Source: DATBGS01 sp036557885 (GTDB lineage: Bacteria > Chloroflexota > Ktedonobacteria > Ktedonobacterales > DATBGS01). From it: a DNA stretch of 8,704 bases. The first letter of the stretch is position 1; each line of letters opens with the position of its first letter. This document shows, piece by piece, positions 5,919-8,704 of this stretch. The stretch is from contig DATBGS010000166.1 in assembly GCA_036557885.1 (NCBI GenBank), forward strand, positions 1 to 8,704, in the 5' to 3' direction. The position numbers and the translations under genes were made by a program. Below the pieces are notes generated by a model. It made no database searches. It was not told where the DNA came from and worked only from the letters and a program-made list of their open reading frames with translations.

Positions 5919-7413
5919 CCAATCACCGGAGCAGAACCCACTCCGCCGCCTCCCATCTCTTGATGAATTGCTGCGGCATGCCGTATTGGCAGCATTTGCC
6001 AGCACCAACTATCGCCCCCTGCTCGTAGAAGCAGCGCGGGCAACATTGGAAAGCATTCGCGCCGAGATGCGCGCAGGCGCGCCACCAGTCTCACACGAGG
6101 AAATCGCCTGGCGGGTGCGTGCTGCTTTTGAGCAGCGCCAGCAGCCAAGCCTGCGGCCCATCATTAATGCCACTGGCGTCATCCTCAACACCAACCTTGG
6201 TCGCGCCCCACTCAGCCAGGCCGCGCTTGCTGCCATCAACGCCGTAGCGCAGGGGTATTCCAACCTTGAATATGACCTCCAGGAGGGGGAACGCGGCTCG
6301 CGCCACACGCACGTGCGCGCCCTGCTCAAGGAACTCACTGGCGCAGAAGATGCCCTGGTCACCAATAATAACGCCGCAGCCGTGCTGCTGGTCTTGAGCA
6401 CTCTGGCAGCCGGACACGAAGTCATCATCTCGCGGGGCGAACTGGTCGAGATTGGCGGCGGCTTTCGCGTGCCAGACATCCTGCGGCAAAGCGGCGCGCA
6501 ACTGGTGGAAGTGGGGACCACCAACCGGACGCGCCTGCGCGACTACGAACAAGCCATCACCGACAAGACCGCTCTGCTCCTGAGGGTTCACCCCAGCAAT
6601 TTCTCTCTGCTCGGCTTCACCGAAGCAACCCCGCTTGACCAACTTGTCCAGCTTGCCCACAGCCGAAACTTGCCCGTTGTTGAAGACCTGGGCAGCGGCT
6701 GCCTTCTGGAAACCACCCGTTACGGCCTGGCCCACGAACCAACGCCCCAGGAAAGCATCGCAGCAGGGGCCGATGTCGTCTGCTTTTCTGGCGATAAACT
6801 TCTGGGTGGCCCACAGGCAGGCATCATCGTGGGCAGGCACCAGGTGCTGGCCCGCATCGCGCAGCATCCCCTTATGCGCGCTGTACGCATAGATAAACTG
6901 ACCCTGGCTGCCCTGGAAGCGACGCTGCGCCACTATCAGCGCCGGGAAGCGGATGAGCACATTCCTATCTGGCGCATGATTGCAACGCCACTCGAAGCGC
7001 TCCGCCAGCGTACTGAACGCTGGACAGCCGAGCTGCATTGTTGGGGGCTTCAGCCAGCAATCATTGAGGGGCAATCCACCATCGGAGGTGGCTCACTGCC
7101 AGGAGAAATGCTCCCGACGCTGCTCCTGTCCATTCCAAAAGAAGCTTTACCCAGTTTTGACCAGAAACTTCAACTTCCCGCCGCCAACGACCTGCCATCT
7201 GCCTCTGGTCAGCAGACGAAAAATAGCAATTCTTCCAGAGTTGCTACTCTGGCTACCCTGGAACAAGCAGCAGCGAGCCTGCGCACAGGCACACCTCCGG
7301 TAGTTGCGCGCCTCTCACGCGAGCGCTTGCTGCTCGACCCACGCACGATCCTGCCAGAACAAGATGAGGCCCTTCTACAAGCGCTCCATTCGGCGCTCGG
7401 GGTAATCAGGTGA
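5914..7413 (+). CDS. selA: L-seryl-tRNA(Sec) selenium transferase
   Basis: SelA is a cytoplasmic PLP enzyme that turns Ser-tRNA(Sec) into Sec-tRNA(Sec) using selenophosphate. The 499-residue product matches the family throughout. The N-terminal domain has LPSLDELL (13-20), followed by LRPIINATGVILNTNLGRAPL (80-100), EDALVTNNNAAAVLL (145-159), SRGELVEIGGGFRVPDILRQ (173-192), VGTTNRT (200-206) and the PLP signature FSGDKLLGGPQAGIIVG (291-307) with the Schiff-base lysine K295. GGGSLPGEMLP (391-401) and VARLSRERLLLDPRTI (464-479) close the C-terminal domain. It is about 35 residues longer than E. coli SelA; most of the excess is a Ser/Asn/Gln-rich insert near 415-445, where the usual strand connects to the last domain. 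ATG 5914 is the only usable start, because no ATG, GTG or TTG lies in frame between it and the upstream TGA. Its ribosome binding site is poor (GGAAAG 13 bases upstream), and the start lies inside the inverted repeat. selB and tRNA-Sec are not in the window. Confidence 0.97.
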   Translation: MTQSPEQNPLRRLPSLDELLRHAVLAAFASTNYRPLLVEAARATLESIRAEMRAGAPPVSHEEIAWRVRAAFEQRQQPSLRPIINATGVILNTNLGRAPLSQAALAAINAVAQGYSNLEYDLQEGERGSRHTHVRALLKELTGAEDALVTNNNAAAVLLVLSTLAAGHEVIISRGELVEIGGGFRVPDILRQSGAQLVEVGTTNRTRLRDYEQAITDKTALLLRVHPSNFSLLGFTEATPLDQLVQLAHSRNLPVVEDLGSGCLLETTRYGLAHEPTPQESIAAGADVVCFSGDKLLGGPQAGIIVGRHQVLARIAQHPLMRAVRIDKLTLAALEATLRHYQRREADEHIPIWRMIATPLEALRQRTERWTAELHCWGLQPAIIEGQSTIGGGSLPGEMLPTLLLSIPKEALPSFDQKLQLPAANDLPSASGQQTKNSNSSRVATLATLEQAAASLRTGTPPVVARLSRERLLLDPRTILPEQDEALLQALHSALGVIR

Positions 7414-7432
7414 GTAGTTAGAAGAGGAAAGA

Positions 7433-7453
7433 CGCGCCTGGTACCCAGGCGCG
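7433..7453 (-). terminator. Hairpin terminator after the EamA transporter, between convergent genes
   Basis: CGCGCCTGG (7433-7441) and CCAGGCGCG (7445-7453) form a perfect 9-bp GC-rich stem with a 3-base loop, directly abutting the transporter stop (7454-7456). Read on the minus strand the stem is followed by TCTTTCCTCTTCT, a pyrimidine-rich tail suited to intrinsic termination of the transporter. In the selA direction the downstream sequence has no T-run, so termination there would be weak or factor-dependent. Confidence 0.7.
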
Positions 7454-8521
7454 CTAGTCGCTGATCAAAAGCGAATCAGCCGCCTGTTTCTTTGCTGATT
7501 CAGCTTCAGCAAGTTCAAGGTTGCCTACCACAAGCGCATCTTCTCCAGCGCTTGCAGAAGCATCCTGAGCTTTTGCCGCTCGCGTGCGTAGTGTCATGCC
7601 GCGCCGCGCCACCAGCAATCCGGCCACCACGACCGCCGCGCCTCCCAACTGCCCTGGCGAAAATTGCTCGCCAAGCACGAGGAAGGACACGACGCCGCCC
7701 AAAATCGGCACCAGATAGTTATACAACGTCACATACCCGACCCCGCGCAAGCCTATCGCCCAGTTCCAGATTGTATAGCTGACATAAATGGGGAAGACGA
7801 CGGCATACGCTATCACCAGCCAGGAGGGCCAGGTCACTTTCTCCCAATGCTGCGCAAGCAGCGCGGGTATTCCCACAGGCGCCAGTGCCACCGTGCCCAC
7901 CAGAAGCGTATAGCACATCAGCTCTGCCTGAGAGAAGCGTAGTGTGAGCTTTTTATTGATAATGCCATACATCGCAAAAGAAACCGCCCCGACGAGCGTC
8001 ATCAGATCGCCCAGAATCATCGTTTGCGTCGTAAGATGGCGATCTACCTGCGCCTGCTGCTTCAGGCCCGTCCCAGCCAGGAGAAACAGCGCCACACCAC
8101 AAAACGCCAGCAGAACCCCTAGCCATTGCACGCCGCCAACTCGCTCCGTCCGAAAGGCCGCCAGGATCATTGCAGAAAATAACGGCACTGTCGCCATCAG
8201 CAGCGCCGAAGCAAATACCGTTGTCAGACTTAGCCCAACAATATACAACACCTGATAGATGCCGTATCCGCTTAGCCCAGACAAAATAAGTGGCAACAGA
8301 TCGCGCCGTTCAATCTTCCACGCGCGACCACCCCGCCTGGCATGTACCCACAAAACTAATAGCGAGATCAGGCTCATCAACAAAAATCTCACATAAGTAA
8401 AGGCGAAGGGGGTCAGCTCCTCAAGCACAATCTTAAAGAAGGAAGGAGAAATAGCCCAGATCAAGACCACCAGGGAAAGCGCCAGGTCAACCGAATATTT
8501 GCGGAAACGCAACGAACACAC
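7454..8521 (-). CDS. EamA-family (DMT superfamily) membrane transporter
   Basis: This is a drug/metabolite transporter superfamily protein with the doubled EamA architecture. The first repeat lies at about 9-150, starting at LALSLVVLIWAISPSFFKI (13-31) and including ELTPFAFTYVRFLLMSLISLL (35-55) and the family-typical VFASALLMATVPLFSAMILAAFRTERV (102-128). The second runs about 168-306, with LGDLMTLVGAVSFAMYGIINKKL (170-192), GVGYVTLYNYLVPILGGVVSFLVLGEQFSPGQLGGAAVVVAGLLVARR (260-307) and ten hydrophobic segments in total. The substrate cannot be predicted; family members export amino acids, metabolites or drugs. After the last helix there is an Ala/Glu/Lys-rich cytoplasmic tail of about 48 residues (308-355), longer than usual. 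The start is uncertain. GTG 8521 leaves only one base after AAAGGA, whereas TTG 8512 (three codons later) gives a 10-base spacing and may be the true start. It lies 47 bases downstream of another minus-strand gene and is probably cotranscribed with it. Confidence 0.9.
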   Translation of the reverse strand: MCSLRFRKYSVDLALSLVVLIWAISPSFFKIVLEELTPFAFTYVRFLLMSLISLLVLWVHARRGGRAWKIERRDLLPLILSGLSGYGIYQVLYIVGLSLTTVFASALLMATVPLFSAMILAAFRTERVGGVQWLGVLLAFCGVALFLLAGTGLKQQAQVDRHLTTQTMILGDLMTLVGAVSFAMYGIINKKLTLRFSQAELMCYTLLVGTVALAPVGIPALLAQHWEKVTWPSWLVIAYAVVFPIYVSYTIWNWAIGLRGVGYVTLYNYLVPILGGVVSFLVLGEQFSPGQLGGAAVVVAGLLVARRGMTLRTRAAKAQDASASAGEDALVVGNLELAEAESAKKQAADSLLISD

Positions 8522-8568
8522 ATCCTTTCAGATACAAGTGGATGAGCAAGGCTACTGCTGCTGCACTC

Positions 8569-8704
8569 TTATTGCTGGGCGAGGGCATGCGTCAAACGCA
8601 AGACAATGCGGCAAAAATGCAAGATAGCCGCCGCCGTCGCCAGTTGCCCCTCCTCTTCTGTCTCCCCTTCCTCCAGGTGTGGCTGCGAGCGCACTAACGC
8701 CCGC
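8569..8704 (-). CDS. C-terminal fragment of an unidentified gene running off the window
   Basis: A minus-strand frame stays open from the window edge to a TAA at 8569-8571, giving at least 44 residues. The visible part starts RALVRSQPHLEEGETEEEGQ, then continues with a helical, mildly hydrophobic stretch, LATAAAILHFCRIVLRLTHA, and ends LAQQ. An acidic linker followed by an amphipathic helix is a plausible protein terminus, and the codon usage is GC-rich like its neighbours. No family can be named from this much. It ends 47 bases before the EamA transporter start with no terminator between, so the two are probably one operon. The alternative is that this is non-coding sequence upstream of the transporter. 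Confidence 0.5.
   Translation of the reverse strand, partial: RALVRSQPHLEEGETEEEGQLATAAAILHFCRIVLRLTHALAQQ

Noticed and set aside
6308..6317. CGCACGTGCG palindrome resembling the core of parS
   Set aside because: Only the central CACGTG fits. The flanks lack the TGTTTC/GAAACA arms of bacterial parS and it lies in conserved selA coding sequence.
6091..7074. Minus-strand open frame (327 codons) opposite selA
   Set aside because: It is fully antisense to conserved SelA sequence. The open frame follows from GC-rich codon usage, and it has no plausible start context or motif.
7560..7571. GCATCCTGAGCT, similar to the arm of the inverted repeat at 5856
   Set aside because: Ten bases match but there is no partner arm nearby and it encodes part of the transporter's tail, so chance is the simplest reading.

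Overview
This is a GC-rich bacterial window with mixed ATG, GTG and TTG starts and strong AGGAGG-type ribosome binding sites. It carries a chromosomal-type parA/parB pair, a HerA-type (HAS-barrel) motor and selenocysteine synthase. A Chloroflexota (Ktedonobacteria-like) host would fit this mixture and the style of the small hypothetical proteins. That placement is inference from memory, because there is no rRNA gene and no search was possible.

Layout. The left end (46-1774, minus strand) is a parA-parB operon whose genes overlap by 8 bases. It is transcribed leftwards from a promoter near 1911-1939. A divergent promoter with a perfect extended -10 at 2011-2019 drives a plus-strand group: a HAS-barrel protein (2072-2782), a HerA-type ATPase (2866-4653) and a small four-helix membrane protein (4681-5049). 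A second well-formed promoter (5067-5095) precedes a short acidic protein (5212-5412), a PemK/MazF-like toxin (5428-5865) and selA (5914-7413). The right end is a minus-strand unit: the tail of an unidentified gene that runs off the window (8569-8704) and an EamA/DMT transporter (7454-8521). The transporter converges on selA and ends at a strong hairpin (7433-7453).

How the parts relate. parAB and the HAS/HerA pair share one divergent control region, so chromosome segregation and a DNA-translocating motor may be linked by regulation, though this is not shown. No NurA nuclease, the usual HerA partner, is in the window. The short acidic protein and the MazF-like protein look like a toxin-antitoxin module whose antitoxin has no recognisable MazE or DNA-binding fold. 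The toxin gene leads straight into selA through a perfect 12-base inverted repeat. One arm holds the toxin stop codon and the other holds the selA start codon. The two genes are also in the same reading frame, separated by a single TGA. This junction is the most unusual structure in the window and suggests translational coupling of selenocysteine synthase to a toxin gene, or a small palindromic repeat inserted between them. selB and tRNA-Sec are not in this window.
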